Both the position numbers and the translations under genes were made by a program. Of a DNA stretch of 64,000 nt, positions 1 through 12,813 are shown one piece after another; the stretch's first letter is position 1; every line of letters starts with the position of its first letter. Below the pieces are notes generated by a model that saw only the letters and a program-made list of their open reading frames with translations, made no database searches and was not told where the DNA came from. This DNA is from Echiichthys vipera (lineage: Eukaryota; Chordata; Actinopteri; Perciformes; Trachinidae): NCBI GenBank assembly GCA_963691815.1, contig OY829646.1:26446438-26510437 (forward strand), in the 5' to 3' direction.

Positions 1-739
1 ATATATTGGATTGTTGTGTTGTTATGTATGTTAAAAATAAATGTAACAGCTGAACCTTAGAATAAAGTAACTTAATGAAATGTATTTGTAAATATTTAGG
101 GCAAACAGGAATTCATAATAAAAAATAGCAGCTGAACCTGATAACAAAGTAACTTAAATAACAATGTCGCTCGCGACCATTTAATGGATAGTTCCATGGA
201 TCTGGTTAATTATCCGATACCCGATCCAGCTAATTTGTCAATATCATACCGATATCTGATCTTATTATGGATTGGTGCATCCCTATTGCTAAGCAGGTTT
301 GGGTGCAGTTTTTGTTTCCAATCATGCAGCCTTTTCAATACCGTAATAAAATATGAATAGCAGTTAATGTATTTAATACATTTGTGAGTAGTAGTGTAGA
401 ACTGTCTGAATTGCTTTGGAAATCTAACCGAAACTTCACATTGCATGTTATTGTTCTGTATGTTACCATCTGTATATAGGCTTACTGTAAACAAAGACAA
501 TAAGGCATGGTATGGGGTCCCTTTGTGATTTTCCACTGCTTCAAGGTCAATGATGTGTCTTCTTCAGATATAATAGCGATTCGCCCTGCCCCTTCCTCAC
601 AGGAGAGTGGGACAGCTTAAGCATTTGTCAATGCAAATATCCAGTCGGCATTAGGTACATTCAGTATTGCTGTTTATTCAGCTCCCTGAGAAAAAAAACA
701 ACAACAACCCATAGAGGACAAACGGCATCTTTATAGGCA

Positions 740-743
<4 letters not shown>

Positions 744-829
<86 letters not shown>
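744..829. repeat. (GA)n microsatellite, about 86 bp
   Basis: Uninterrupted GA dinucleotides inside igdcc3 intron 2. On the igdcc3 sense strand it reads as (TC)n. Confidence 0.97.
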
Positions 830-832
<3 letters not shown>

Positions 833-1176
833 CACAGTCAATGAGTCCAGCAGTTGCGTACCCTTGCCTTTCTGAGTACAGAGTATAGGAAAAGGACCTG
901 CTTGAATGATTTCTAAAATACTGGTCCCTACTCTAAAACAAGCAATAAAAGCTGTTATCCATTGTAGCCAATTCTAAATCAACTCAAATAGAGCATGTGT
1001 AATTAGGCAATGGGATCTGAGTATTTAGTCTGCAGGTGTACAGTAATAAACGGGTTTCTAGTGTAATTACACAGCAGAGGTCAGAGCTCTCATCCCATCA
1101 GCCCGCCTCATCAGTACAGAAAAAGAAGCCTTTTCTTCCTCAATCCATCTGATACACTGGCAGACAGATGGGGGTC

Positions 1177-1201
1177 GGGGGGGGGGGGGGGGGGGGGGGG
1201 G
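1177..1201. repeat. G25 homopolymer (C25 on the igdcc3 strand)
   Basis: A run of 25 guanines, able in principle to form a quadruplex. Its length in the assembly may be unreliable. Confidence 0.9.
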
Positions 1202-4055
1202 ACCACACAGCAGGAGGGAACAGGAGGTTTAACATCAGCCAACATACCTGCCCAAAGGAAGAAATAGGGCATTGATAGGACATGTCCATATGCACTACTA
1301 CTACACTGCAATTTCTTTGTGAGTGGGATCAGTGAGAGGAATACAAAGATTTCTGTATCTGCTTTGTGGTGTAAAATGACAACTTTACTCTTCCTCAAAA
1401 ATTGTGATGGATGAAGTTATTAATGCTTCAATGTGACAAACGCAAAGGAAAAGAAAAACACAAAAAGGCTTCATGTTTAAATGTCAAAACAAGCGCATAT
1501 GGCATTTAGCGTGCTAATCTATATGACAGAGAGATGACTTGCTTCGTGGTGAGCAGGAAGAGAACAGCACGAGGGCGGGGTTTGGTAGACAAAGGGAGCT
1601 ACAAGAAGATATAGGGATAGCGCTTCAGCATTCACGCAGGCAGGAGGCCATGAAAGGGGTGGGGACAGGATGGTAGGAGGGTGATGGAGAGCCATCGTCG
1701 ACCCTCCAAACGTGCGCATGCACAAAACACTCTCACGTAAACTAAACAGGAGCTCCCCATAAATCACTCTCACCAACTGGTGCCTGAGCCTGAGTGGCTG
1801 CTAGTGGCAATCCATCCATGCAGCTTTTTAAATGTAGCATGCTGCAACTTCTCATCTTCTGCCACATCTAGACATGTAGGTTCTATCAGACTCCAGGTCA
1901 ACGTCACATTTATTTACATTCACACCCCTAAAAGGAGATCAACACAAATGAGAGGAATGGGTATAAACTGAGACACTTTTACAGGCATCCTGTGTCTTCT
2001 CCTATTTCATCCTTTACAACCCCCTAGGTTCTTCTTTTTTTATTATTATTATTAAAGTCTCATTCAGTAGCCTACCATTATGACTGCAGTTAAATTAACC
2101 ATGACCATTTCAGAATCAAACAAGGTGGAAATTCATCTAGCAGCCAAGGGTTTTATGTCTATACTGAAGCAGTCAATAAAATAAATAACAGATGTAATGC
2201 CCAGTTATCGTACCTGCATTTATTGCATGTTTTACTATTTTTGTTTTCACTCTCCTCATGTTTGCACTGACTTGGCTTTTCTCAGCACACTTCATATTGT
2301 GTTCGCAAATCTTTTGGAATGGTCCCTGAGGTCAATTGCAGTCTCCACATATGAATGGGACTGGGGGAAAAAAATAAATTATTTCTTAACAAAGCTTCAA
2401 CTCTTTCCAATTAATTCCAGACAAACAGACAAAAGCAAGTCATTTCAATTTATCCTAAAAGCTATTTTGTAACAGGGGGGCTTTTGTGGTGTGTTGCCTG
2501 GTGACACGGGTGTTCTGTGGGGGAGGGGCAGGAGCCCTGGCCAGGCCCACTGTACCAGGCTTGTCATTCATCCAAATGATGAAAAGCTTCCTGAATGTAA
2601 GCTAATGAGGAGGTCCTAGAGAAACTGAGGAAAGAGAGAGTGACAGAGAGAGAAACCGACCATCAAAGAGATAACATTTAGGAGGAAAAAAAGAGTTTCC
2701 TGGACCGACCGCCTATTTAGAGGGCCGACGGGGAGTCCGTCCAATACCAGCCCCCGACAGTGAGCTCACACAAATGGTTGTCAAGCAAATAAAAAGTGAA
2801 ATTTATGGAGGTAGGTAGTGTGGAGGATAAGATGGAAGCATTATCCACTGGAAGGGCTATTAAAAGGCTTCGGTACTCACACCACCCATTGCATCACAGT
2901 GGTACAAGTCAGGGCTCTGTTGTGAGAGGGACTATAACACTGCGAATTACCTCAAAAACACAAAGAGAGCATCAACATTAACAAACACTTGGAACAGAAA
3001 AAGAAACAAATACTAGTCAGCGATCTTTGTACGAAGAGCATTTACATTTATTTTGGGCAATTTATCTTCATAAACAAAATGAAAACACTTTATCCTAAAT
3101 TATTTATGGCCAGTACAGCAATCTGGAGAGCCAGGAGAGAATGAAATAGAGCACCGATTGTCCAAATCCCCGTAGAATATACTTCACCTCAAAGATTACG
3201 CTCCTTTAAGACCCTATATTAAAGACCTAAAACATAATAACAAATTCTGGATTGATCAACGGGGGAACACTTCTGTACTGAACCAGCGCCCGCGAAAGAA
3301 GCTGGGCTATGAAGGATTATAACTATTTTACTGAATGTACAACACAAAAATCCTCACATAGAGTCATTTGAAGAAAGCCTAACTGAAACACTGCAGGTAG
3401 GAACACCGTTATTCTTACTTATGAATGATAGGAGCAGGAACAGGGAAAGTACAAGATCTCTAGGTTAGACTGGAAGTCAACTACCACAGCTAATGGTGCA
3501 ATGAAACCCTCATTAATGTGACCTCTAAAACAATATGCACATTTTTCATACACTGCAAAACAATGACAACACAAACATTACTGTTTTTTTTCTAATCTTC
3601 CAAAATACAAAAGATATTAGTGAGTAAAAATGGGAAATATGAGGGACATTTTACAACCAGATCTTCTTATCTTGCGAGACCCTTTGAAAGGTCTCTGGAG
3701 GATTATTTTCACAGTGATGGCATCTTGCTGCCTTGATAGAAGTGAGGCTCCATTTAAGGAGGGACAGACCTTCATTATAGCAGAGCCTCCATTCATGCAA
3801 CACCTCTCCTTCAAAGACTGCTCAACACAAACCAAAAAAATCAGAGGTCAGAATGTGACTTTCAGTAATCCTTTCGTTTCTTCCCAATCAATACAAGACA
3901 AGAGAAAAAGCTGTGAAAAGGATCTGCAGAAGAGCAAAGCCTATCCAAAACAGAATACCTCCACCATGAATGATGTTTAACTTGAACCACCAAGTCCACG
4001 GTGTGCTCCAGGTCAGGTTCATTCACCCTGATTAAATCTGTATTCACATACATCC

Positions 4056-4099
4056 CTCACTCACATCAGAGCTTTCAGAAAAGCTCTGATGTGAGTGAG
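4056..4099. repeat. Perfect 20-bp-arm hairpin
   Basis: Arms 4056-4075 (ctcactcacatcagagcttt) and 4080-4099 are exact reverse complements with a 4-nt loop. It lies in igdcc3 intron 2, and pairing continues imperfectly outward. No transposon family recognised. Confidence 0.85.
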
Positions 4100-6195
4100 T
4101 GAGGGAGGATTGCATTACGCTTGCATAATGCTTGTTTTTTTTATGCTAACTTGAATTTAAAAAGCTGAATATTACATTAAATGGTTAATTGCAATACATT
4201 GCAACACCTTAACATTTTAATTGATTATTTATTAATGAGAGTTTGGTTGGTTGTAATGGTTTAATCAGGGACAGTCGGGCATGGTTTGTGCTTGGCTGAG
4301 TTAAGAGAAGACTGGATTGCTGTACGACTCAACTGCATCACAAGTTTGTTCTTTACAAATTTCCATCTTTATCCATAGAACTAGAGAACAGCATCCCCAT
4401 TTACAACAAATGACAACTTTCACCTATTCACACACGCATTCATACACTGGCACAGTATAGCAGAGGCTACCACGCAAGGTGTCAACCAGCTCATCAGGAG
4501 TGGTTACGGGGTTCAGCTCTACCTCCTGAGCCATACCACCCACAAAACAACAATAGTAATTGAAGCTAGTACACCAACTTAAAATTGTACCTTAAAGCAC
4601 ATTTCCATCTATCCGACAATCAAACTGATTCTCGCTGTCTTATCAAAAATCCGAAACAAAAAAGTAAAATGAACAACATGTGAATGCTACCACAATGAAG
4701 CAATGGATAAGACACAACACAGTGCTGCAGTACAAATCATCAGGGAAATGCCATTGTTTTCTCTGCACCCTGTTCAGGTGATGACCTATTAGTTCCAATC
4801 TGTGGATTTTAAGTTTCCTCATGCTTTCTGACCACTATGTCAAAGTTATCCTGAGAAATAAAAAATTATGAAAACTCTACTAAAGTCAGAAAATATAGCA
4901 GCTACAATCTAACCTTTGAGAAGAAAGAACCTTTGGGGAGGCTTTAAAAGGTTGCATGTGTTTGACAGCGCCAGCCACTGAGCTGAAGTGACTTTTCCCT
5001 TTGGCCAGTGAGACATCCATGCTAACCTCCCTATCCCGCTGAGTGGAAAAGCTGTATTGGCCACAACAGCACAGCAGTGTGCTGTCTACACACAGCCCGG
5101 GAATCAACAGGCTTCTGCAAGCCTTTGTCCATCTCTGTTTTACTGAGTATATATATAACAGAGCCTTCGGAAAGTCTTAACTCAAAACAGTGTGCGACAG
5201 TACAGTATCACTAAAGCTGCTGCAACGTCTCAGCGTGTCTACAGAGTAATGTGCACATCCTTGATGCTGCTTTGATTTAATGTAAATTGAGGCCCGCACT
5301 GTATGTGTGCGAGAGAAAAGTGAAGAGAGGACTACAGAGTACAGACTGACTTTGATATAAAAATGTTAAATGAACATGGCAACAATGCCGAGAACTTAAT
5401 GATGAACTAAAGTTACTTTAAATAAGAGATTAGGTTGTCAAGCCAGAGAAGATTTACCTTGATGCCTCCACCAGTGAGTGGGCTGTTTTGAGCTTATTAT
5501 ACTCTCCCAAAGCAGCTTGGAGACTCTCAGCATGAGCGTTTGTTAATGCTTAATTCAAAAGCTTGAATTTCTAAGCAGCACCATAGATGAGCATCAGAAT
5601 GTTCATTACACTCAAAGAACTATATTAAAATATTCAAATGACTCCACACCCGGGGAAATTAAGTACATTACAGCACAGCACTATCCCAATGAGCGGGACT
5701 GGACTGAAATGTGATAACTTAAGGCAATATTTCAATTACATTGTTTACATTTGTAGCGACTCAGATCACAACCTAATCAAACTTAAGTAAGTGACTGTGG
5801 TTGCAGCTTGTGTCATAAATACATTTCTCAATCTTATTGATTTCTTATTCTGACACTTGGGACTTTACTTGGTGACAACACAAATAGGCTCACACAAACT
5901 ACTGAGGAAATATCTCAAGATGATACGATATTTTAAGGTTTTAAGTCAGAATTTATAGATAAGAATAACAACTCACACACACAGGTTCAAAAAATAGCAT
6001 GAAATTAAAACCCAGTTGAGATATTTCCTTAAAGGAGAGTTAAATGAAAGGATCAATACCACTTTAATATGTGCACATTAAATCTGACATTTCAGCCAAG
6101 AGTCTGCTTATCAGCATCTTTTCAAATTCAAAAATGGGAAAACAGATGGAGCGTGGGTGGAGCCAGGGTTTTCCCTGGGCTTTTAGGGGGCTTAC

Positions 6196-6222
6196 ATGCT
6201 AATTTGCATATAGGTGACATCA
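6196..6222. promoter_or_regulatory. Octamer-type dyad next to a CRE-like site
   Basis: ATGCTAATTTGCAT (6196-6209) fuses two POU-domain octamer half-patterns, and TGACATCATC follows within 10 bp. It is only a motif match in igdcc3 intron 2, and such matches arise by chance in AT-rich DNA. Confidence 0.2.
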
Positions 6223-6625
6223 TCATGCAATTATTATCAAAACGCTTAGTGGTTGTCAGTTGCAGTGAGGGAGAGATCACCTATATTAAAGCAAAACTTG
6301 GGAGAGCAGCTTGTCGCTAAAATGTTAATAGTTGTCCCCAGTTTCAGCAGGTAACATTAGCAAAAAAGACACGGTAACTTGGCGTGAGTGTGGCTCGGAG
6401 TTGTAGCATTTCTTCACTGACAAATATACTTCAAAAACACTGCACTGCTACTTTCACAGATATAATGTTATGCTGAAAACACACAAAGCAGCAGCAAAGT
6501 GCGGCCGGCAGCAAGCTAACATGCATGTCTATGAAATCCACTGAGTTTGACTCACCGCAGACATTAACTTTTAGTGGTTAAGTGTGGCCAGATGATATCC
6601 GCAGCCAATCAGTAGTCAGAAATTC

Positions 6626-6690
6626 TTTGTAAACACAGGTCAACATGTCACGGGTGTCAGTCCTGTGACATTTTGACCTGTGTTTACAAA
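6626..6690. repeat. 26-bp-arm hairpin (MITE-like)
   Basis: Arms 6626-6651 and 6665-6690 pair with a single mismatch around a 13-nt loop; weaker pairing continues outward (about 6602-6711). It sits 163 bp downstream of the igdcc3 exon 2 donor, inside the intron. Confidence 0.85.
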
Positions 6691-6852
6691 GCATTTCAGA
6701 CTCAGGCTGGCTGGTCACCCGTTTCCATTCAATATGCTAAGGTGAATATTGAACAGATAGATATAAGAGTGGATTTGAGCTTCTCATCTACTATAAGTCT
6801 TGGCAACAAAGCAGATAAGGACATCGCTATAAGACAAAAGAAAGAGACTTAC

Positions 6853-7158
6853 TTGCTGCCTGAATACGGGCTTTGCGGCTCACCACCAGCCCAAAAGAAT
6901 TCTGGGCCACACACTCGTAGTCGCCCTCGTCAGATGAGCCATCAGATTTGGTCTTTTGGAAATGAGCGATCAGGAGTGAGCCGTTGATGAAGGTGGTGTG
7001 ATGCTGATCCTGAGTTAAAAGCAGGCCGTTGTGCCTCCACTGTGTCGTAACTGGGGGGAGGCCGACCACCTGGCAATGGAGCATGAGAGGCTGTTCCTGT
7101 ACAGCGATGATGTCACTGGGCTCCAGTGTGAATGACAGCTCTGCTTCGCATATCACAC
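6853..7158 (-). CDS. igdcc3: igdcc3 coding exon 2 (first Ig domain)
   Basis: A 306-nt exon, phase 1 at both ends, as is usual for Ig-domain exons. The acceptor is preceded by a (TG)n run and cttcag; the donor is A|gtaagt with GT at 6852-6851. Residues run from about 23 to 124. Strand B has LHC (Cys51), strand C has QWRHNG (Trp63), strand E has INGSLLI, and strand F has DEGDYEC (Cys105). The exon starts with the mature N-terminus (EAELSFTLEPSD), matching the region just after the signal peptide in IGDCC3 and protogenin proteins. Beyond the donor the frame meets a stop after a few codons, as expected for intron. Confidence 0.88.
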
Positions 7159-10100
7159 CTGAAGACACACACACACACAAACAAAAATGATAAATATATA
7201 ATATATAATATATCAGTTGTCAAGGTAAGATGATAATATGATCAACCGCAACACTGAAGCTGTTTTTCCACATCCATTCAGTTTCTTTTGCATACCTACT
7301 TATCTATCCAGAGGCATGAACTAATGCAACAGTTGTGGCATAATGTGATGTGATGTTCCCATCAACCCTCACACCTAAACAAACAAGAAGAATTCTCATT
7401 ATATCATATAACTGATAGAAGCTCACAAGGCCTTACAGGTCACAAATAAAAAGCCTTGACTGAGCTACCTTCAGGCTACAGTCACAAGGGAATTCATTGG
7501 ATCGAATGCACCACATGAGCATGTGTACTGTTGTACGGCACATACGGCCTTCAATATGTTGTAGCAGTTATCCAGTGGTAGCAACTTTGTCTCCGTGATA
7601 ACTGTGACAAAGTTGTCACTGTGATAACTGTCTTTTTCACTTCTCGGTACAAAATGATGTGACATTTATTTGTAGTGATGAGGTCTGATGTTCTGTGTTT
7701 GCGGTTTCTGAGGGTAAAGAGGCGGGGGTGGGGGAACAATAAATAAAGGATGTAAACAGCCTGACCTGACTTGGTAATATAAAAGAGGAGCTTAGCAGGC
7801 TCTCTTGGTATCATGTTTCAGCTGCTGATGGACTAAGCACTACCAGTCTCTGCCCCAGGCCCTGGAATCTGGTGGGAGGGGGCTGAGGGAGGGCAGCGGA
7901 GGGGGGGCAAAGCACAAGGGTCAAAACAGAGAACCTCCCGCTCCATCCCTCAAATTCCAGCTGAGAAATACTTCCCCTTAGGTGCAGACAAGGAATTCAT
8001 TGACACACTCCTCCAAGAAGATCACATATGGAGTATAATGCAAAGAAACATTTCCTCTCTTGCTCTGTATCCTTCCTTTATGTACCCCCCCCCCCCCCCC
8101 CCCCTTTCACTCTTCACTCAACAAGCACGGAAAGTAAATGGCCATGGGACCAGAGAGACATCAGTGCTATCTCTTGTGAAAAACAAGGGGTGGTGGTAGA
8201 GGAATATTTAACCCTTAGCTGGCAGCAGTGTCCCCCCTGCCTGGGCTGCTGCTCGCCAACATGATGCTGACCATTAGAGCTCCGCCTCCTTTGGTCCAGC
8301 CAAGACCACGTTTTCACACGGGAAATGGCCAGCAGAGAAGAAATAGCAAAGAAAGAGCCTGTAGCCACACATCGAGTCAGTCACACCTCATGATCAAATC
8401 ATGGATAATTCTTAAATAATGTAAGGAAAATGCTTCTGGTCAAATGACATAAGTCGATGTTATCACAACTTGCAGCAAACAGGATGATAATAGTTCAGTG
8501 TACAATGTGTTACAATGGTATTGATTTGGAGTTGTTAAATAGCTTTATTGATGTTGCATAATACTTCTCATGACTTAAATGTTCCGTTTCTTCTATTACT
8601 AAGCAAGAACAATGCAAAAGTTCTTGGGCTTTGGCTTTCCTACTGAATGAAGCATGCCACTAAAGTGACCGACTAATCAATTCTGAGCTCCAGGTGAGTA
8701 GAAGATGACAAACAACAGTGTGAAAGAGGTCAGAGAAAATAATTTTTGACTGAATCTGATCGAGACAACAGGGGAAACAGGGCATAGCCAGATTTTGCAC
8801 TTACAGTTAGGGCCTTGGCGATAATTTAATATGATAATATATCATCTTTCAATAAAATTGCATCATGATGAAATCACATCTCGATATCATGATATACAAT
8901 TACATCATCTAGTTTGACAATATCAAGCATTTACTGACTTAAATTTTTCAGAAACTCTGATGAAATATTTTGAGGGAATATCAATTAAATAGCTAGAAAA
9001 AAACCTAAAATCGAAAATGTTACGTTCATTTGGTACGAAACACCATAAAATGAGAAAATCCTGATTTTTTTTATTTGTCAAGTATTTACACAGGGGTACA
9101 CAGAAATACCATGTGGTTATTTCATAGACTATCCATTGATTAAATTATCAGAAAACATGCTATATAGTGATATATTTATCGTTGTCGAGATCTGAAATAA
9201 CCTATATCAGGATAGGAGATTTTGGCCATATCATCCAGCACTACTTTGTGTGGTTTAGGTAAAGTCTGTGAATGCTGAGCGGCATCCAGAGGGTGTGCGG
9301 AGGGAGAGCACAGCTGTGAAAACTGGTGGCAAAGAACATCGCCTAGCCACAAGAAACACATGTTCATGGACATGAATCTTATACAGGCGTGGATTTTCAT
9401 GGTAAGATAAGGACACACACACACACACACACGCACACACACATATCTTACTGCAGAGTTAAGAGACACTATGTCGGATTACCGGGTGAGACCAGAGACA
9501 AGTGTTGGCTCATGCTCTGGCTTACTATTGACAGATAAGTGTGGCTGGCACAGAGGTTTACTGCTGCAACAGTAGAGTTAGGATCACACACCAGCTACTG
9601 ACTGACAGACAGATGTAGTTAGCAGACACGGGCACCACTGATGGAGTAAGTGAGCTTAGGACACGCCACAGGCTTCTTACAGGCAGCAAGACATGTGCTT
9701 GGCATCGTATCATATGATGCCCCTATGGAAAACTTTTTTAGTATCTTCTAAATACTGCATAAGACAACAGAATAGTACAGGGTTATAGATTTAGAGTGGG
9801 TTTGTATTGCTAAATGACTTGCTGCTTTCCCTTCTCACTTTCTTATCATCTATCTGTTGCAGCTCACTCTTTTTCACCATAACAATTAACACAACATATG
9901 CCAAAATAACCTGTTAAGTTTATTAAGACAGCGCTAACACACCACTTTAAGTTTGTTTTAAAAGTGGAATGTTTTGTACACTAGAGAATAACTGTGGAGT
10001 TATCTGCCATCGATTTCACTGAACTGTAGATGGAAAGCTGAAGCAGCATTTCCACTTCAAAGAAAAGGGATGCATGCCACCTACATTCCACATGGGTGGT

Positions 10101-12484
10101 GAGCATTAAACAGACTTACAGATGTATTAAGTATCCAGCACAGCAGCAGCAGCACAGCAGAAGCCATATATTTGCATTTAGATCAAGTATTTGTGCATGG
10201 ATGAAACAGCAGAGTCACAAGAATGGACAAGCTAATATAAAGATCATCAAAAGAACAGCTCAATTCATTTTTTATAAAGGCTATAATGTCTGGCTAAAAA
10301 ACAAACATTTGTTCTTTTTCCAGGGGGAAGACCATGCATGCGGCATTGATACTTGTTTTCCCTTCTATACGCTTCTGCTTGATGATTAATGATTAATCCT
10401 TACATTTCTTTTCAAATGACAGTAATAGAGGTTACAGTAGTAAAATGCAACACAAGAATGCTGAGAAACAGTGCATGTGTTGCCCTGAGCTGTTGCACAA
10501 TCTCCTCTCACTGAAGTAGTCACCTGTTGTACCTTTCTATAACAGCCCTAATCCTTACAGTAACCGCTGTATTTATGCAGCACTTTTTACACTGACAATG
10601 CAGCTCAAGTCTTTTTCAATAAACAAAATAAAAATGTGACACATTAAAACAAGGGGGAACAGACAATAAAATTGAGACAATAAAAAAATAAACTAAACAC
10701 ATTCTGGTGGATTTGAATCTAATTCAATTAATTTAGAGACACTTTAGTGAGCAGCAACATAATGTTACGCCGTTGAGTGAAAGTTCTCAGTATTTTTCTC
10801 TCACATACTTTGACTTAACATCATTGCTTACACTTGAAAGACACCAGCCGTCTCAGGCAGCCTGTTCTCAGAGCTCATACTTGCCCTCTGATAAACTCAA
10901 ATCTTCCTATCATGAGTTCTTCTGAATCATTTTTGATTTGAGCTCTTCAGGCCATAAGAGATTTAATGCAGATATTATTCTTACTGCTTCTTATCAACTG
11001 TGCTTACGATGAATAAAAAGTGCCTTATCTTAACTTTATCTAATCTCTGAGGCAGACGCGAAAAGAGCTTCATTTCTTTGATGCGATGGATAGATTGGAG
11101 CTACATCCATCCGAGAGCTGTGTTTCTGAAGTTTTTGTTCCCAGCCCTCTGACTGAACATGTTATGAACCACTGTGTACTAGTCTCTATGATTCCAGTCG
11201 GGGCCTTTGTGGGTCCCTGTGTGGTATGCTTTGCAAATACTCAGTACTCTCTCCTGCCTTTGAATTAAGGGGCCTCGCATAGAGAGAGAGAGAAACTGTC
11301 TATCACAGTGAACAAAGGGGCAAAAGGGAAAATTTGAAAAGGAGGAGAGAGACAGTCTTGACATTTAATCTGTACAAATATTCTCCCCAGCAGGCAATAA
11401 CCACAGTCTTTTAATCTATCCCCAGAGCAATAACCACTGTCATTTCCCCAGCCACTGGGGTGGTGTGCTGTAAGGACTCACCCCTCAAGAACTCCATCAG
11501 CTTAAAAAGTCTCCCGATATGAAACTCTGTCTATGAAAGTGTGTTACTTTTTAAAGTTAGCTTGAAGAGTAGTACGCAGCAGGATATTCTGTACCCTCCT
11601 CTTTCTCTGGAGGTTTACAGTACCCACCTATCAGCCTAAAAGCCCACTGGAATATATAGGAGTGTATTTCCCTTTCCACCTCGGCGACCTACCCATTTAC
11701 TTAAAGTAAATCCATCTCATGAATTACCACTACAAAAGCATAAACGTACTAACATTCCTTAAGTTAATATCTGGTTTAATAAAGCTCATAAGTATTAAAG
11801 TTCTGAATGAGACCATGTGATTAACAATAACATTTGGGAAGATACTCTTCAGTAGGAGATCTACAGTATAAAACAAAGTATTTTCTGCACCTTTCACTAT
11901 AGTGAGCACAAATGGGACTTCCTTGATGCACTAGGTGGACACCTTTCAGTAGAACATTCTTTACATTCTAGTCATCGTTACCCCATCCACATAAATATGG
12001 AAATAACCCAGAAACTGTGCTGACTATGTTGCACGTGGCTTCCGTGTGGGATGTTATTATGGTGCTCATTAGGCATCTAGATTTGAATGCAGTCGGAATA
12101 ATGACGTGATGGCGAAACAACACCAATAGCCTGCTCCAGCATTTCAAGTTGTGCAGAATGCGAACAAAATGTAACTTTATATAGACTTTCAAGCATCCGC
12201 GTGACTCAGTAACCTGCGAGTACAAATTCCCCAGTGCACTGACTCCAGCACCAGTCTGCACATTTGCATTTACAACCGAAATACTAACGGACACCGGAGA
12301 GGGGCCAAGTTCAGGGTTACTGGTCAGCAGTGCACTTATCGCTGCTTGCAGCATGCACACTAACCGCAAAGCTATCACACCCTGCAGCTCTCCTGGTAAT
12401 AAGATAATGCCACTTACCGATTAAAGAATTTAGGAATATTCCCAAAAAGCACGGGACAAGGCGACGGCGCCTTGTGGATGCCAT
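6853..12484 (-). CDS. igdcc3: Ig-superfamily receptor IGDCC3-like (PUNC), 5' part only
   Basis: Two coding exons, 12484-12418 and 7158-6853, join in phase 1 to give 124 residues of an N-terminus; the gene continues off the left edge. Exon 1 encodes a basic start and hydrophobic stretch typical of a signal peptide. Exon 2 encodes one complete Ig domain: Cys51, Trp63, and the DEGDYEC block ending at Cys105. The family is the DCC/neogenin/protogenin/IGDCC group of type I receptors, which carry four Ig domains, then fibronectin III domains, a single membrane span and a cytoplasmic tail. The end of domain 1 (YECVAQN, then VVSRKAR) is, from my memory of the family, closest to IGDCC3 and less like PRTG or IGDCC4. 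Protogenin is the main alternative. No later exon was recognised in 1-6852, so intron 2 exceeds 6.8 kb and intron 1 is 5259 bp. Confidence 0.8.
7566..7629. repeat. Imperfect foldback with local duplication
   Basis: gtgataactgt occurs twice (about 7595 and 7620), flanking a short palindrome GTGACAA-AG-TTGTCAC (7604-7619). The segment 7566-7591 pairs imperfectly with 7606-7629. Confidence 0.5.
8085..8104. repeat. C20 homopolymer
   Basis: Run of 20 cytosines in igdcc3 intron 1. Confidence 0.9.
8804..9245. mobile_element. Degenerate hAT-type non-autonomous repeat
   Basis: The left end cagttagggccttggcgat and the right end ggccatatcatccagcacta are imperfect inverted repeats of the common teleost pattern beginning AGGGCTGGGCGAT. 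The interior is AT-rich with ATCGATAT-like remnants. It has no coding capacity and I see no clear target duplication. Confidence 0.6.
9413..9442. repeat. (CA)n microsatellite
   Basis: About 30 bp of CA with one interruption, in igdcc3 intron 1. Confidence 0.9.
12418..12484 (-). CDS. igdcc3: igdcc3 coding exon 1 (signal peptide)
   Basis: The ATG is at 12484-12482 on the minus strand and an in-frame TAA lies directly before it, so no earlier start exists in this exon. It encodes 22 codons plus one base: Met-Ala-Ser-Thr, four arginines, then a hydrophobic run (LVPCFLGIFLNSLI). This is the n-region/h-region layout of a signal peptide. The donor GT is at 12417-12416 (G|gtaagt, near-perfect consensus) in phase 1. 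The exon is too short for a normal ORF scan; it was found by looking upstream of the Ig exon for a phase-1 secretory start. The Kozak context is weak at -3 (T) but has G at +4. Confidence 0.78.
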
Positions 12485-12680
12485 TTAAACACTTGTAAGA
12501 AATATCCCAGCACTTGCAGAAGACAACGTGAGGTGAATAGACGGGGATGAAAAAAAAACCCAACACAGAGATATCCAGCTTCAGCTACATGTTCCGACCT
12601 ACAGGGCTACAGTTTGGTGACTCGCTGGGGTCGAACACGCTTTCGCCATTTTAGCCATCTATCAGGAATCTGTCAGCATC
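12485..12680 (-). promoter_or_regulatory. igdcc3: Probable igdcc3 5'UTR and core promoter
   Basis: The region directly upstream of the igdcc3 ATG has no TATA box at a usual distance. It has a GC-richer patch (12440-12480 and 12620-12660) and a YY1-like cgccatttt at 12643-12651. The position is inferred from the start codon only. Confidence 0.35.
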
Positions 12681-12710
12681 CCGCTCTCTCTCCTCCTCCA
12701 CTCCCTCTCC

Positions 12711-12800
<90 letters not shown>

Positions 12801-12813
12801 CACACACATACAG

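Larger units (their letters stand above)
1..6852. other. Part of igdcc3 intron 2, no gene recognised
   Basis: No exon with Ig or fibronectin character was found on the minus strand, and the open frames present are short and featureless. It holds a (GA)n tract, a G25 run, two hairpins and an octamer-type dyad, listed separately. Short exons without recognisable motifs could have been missed. Confidence 0.6.
7159..12417. other. igdcc3 intron 1
   Basis: 5259 bp between the signal-peptide exon and the first Ig exon. It contains a C20 run, a hAT-like repeat copy, a CA microsatellite and otherwise unremarkable AT-rich sequence. No further coding exon recognised. Confidence 0.75.

Noticed and set aside
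11968..12378. 136-codon minus-strand frame beginning MIALRLVCMLQAAIS
   Set aside because: Looks signal-peptide-like at first, but it lies inside igdcc3 intron 1, has no recognisable domain, and the true signal exon is at 12418-12484.
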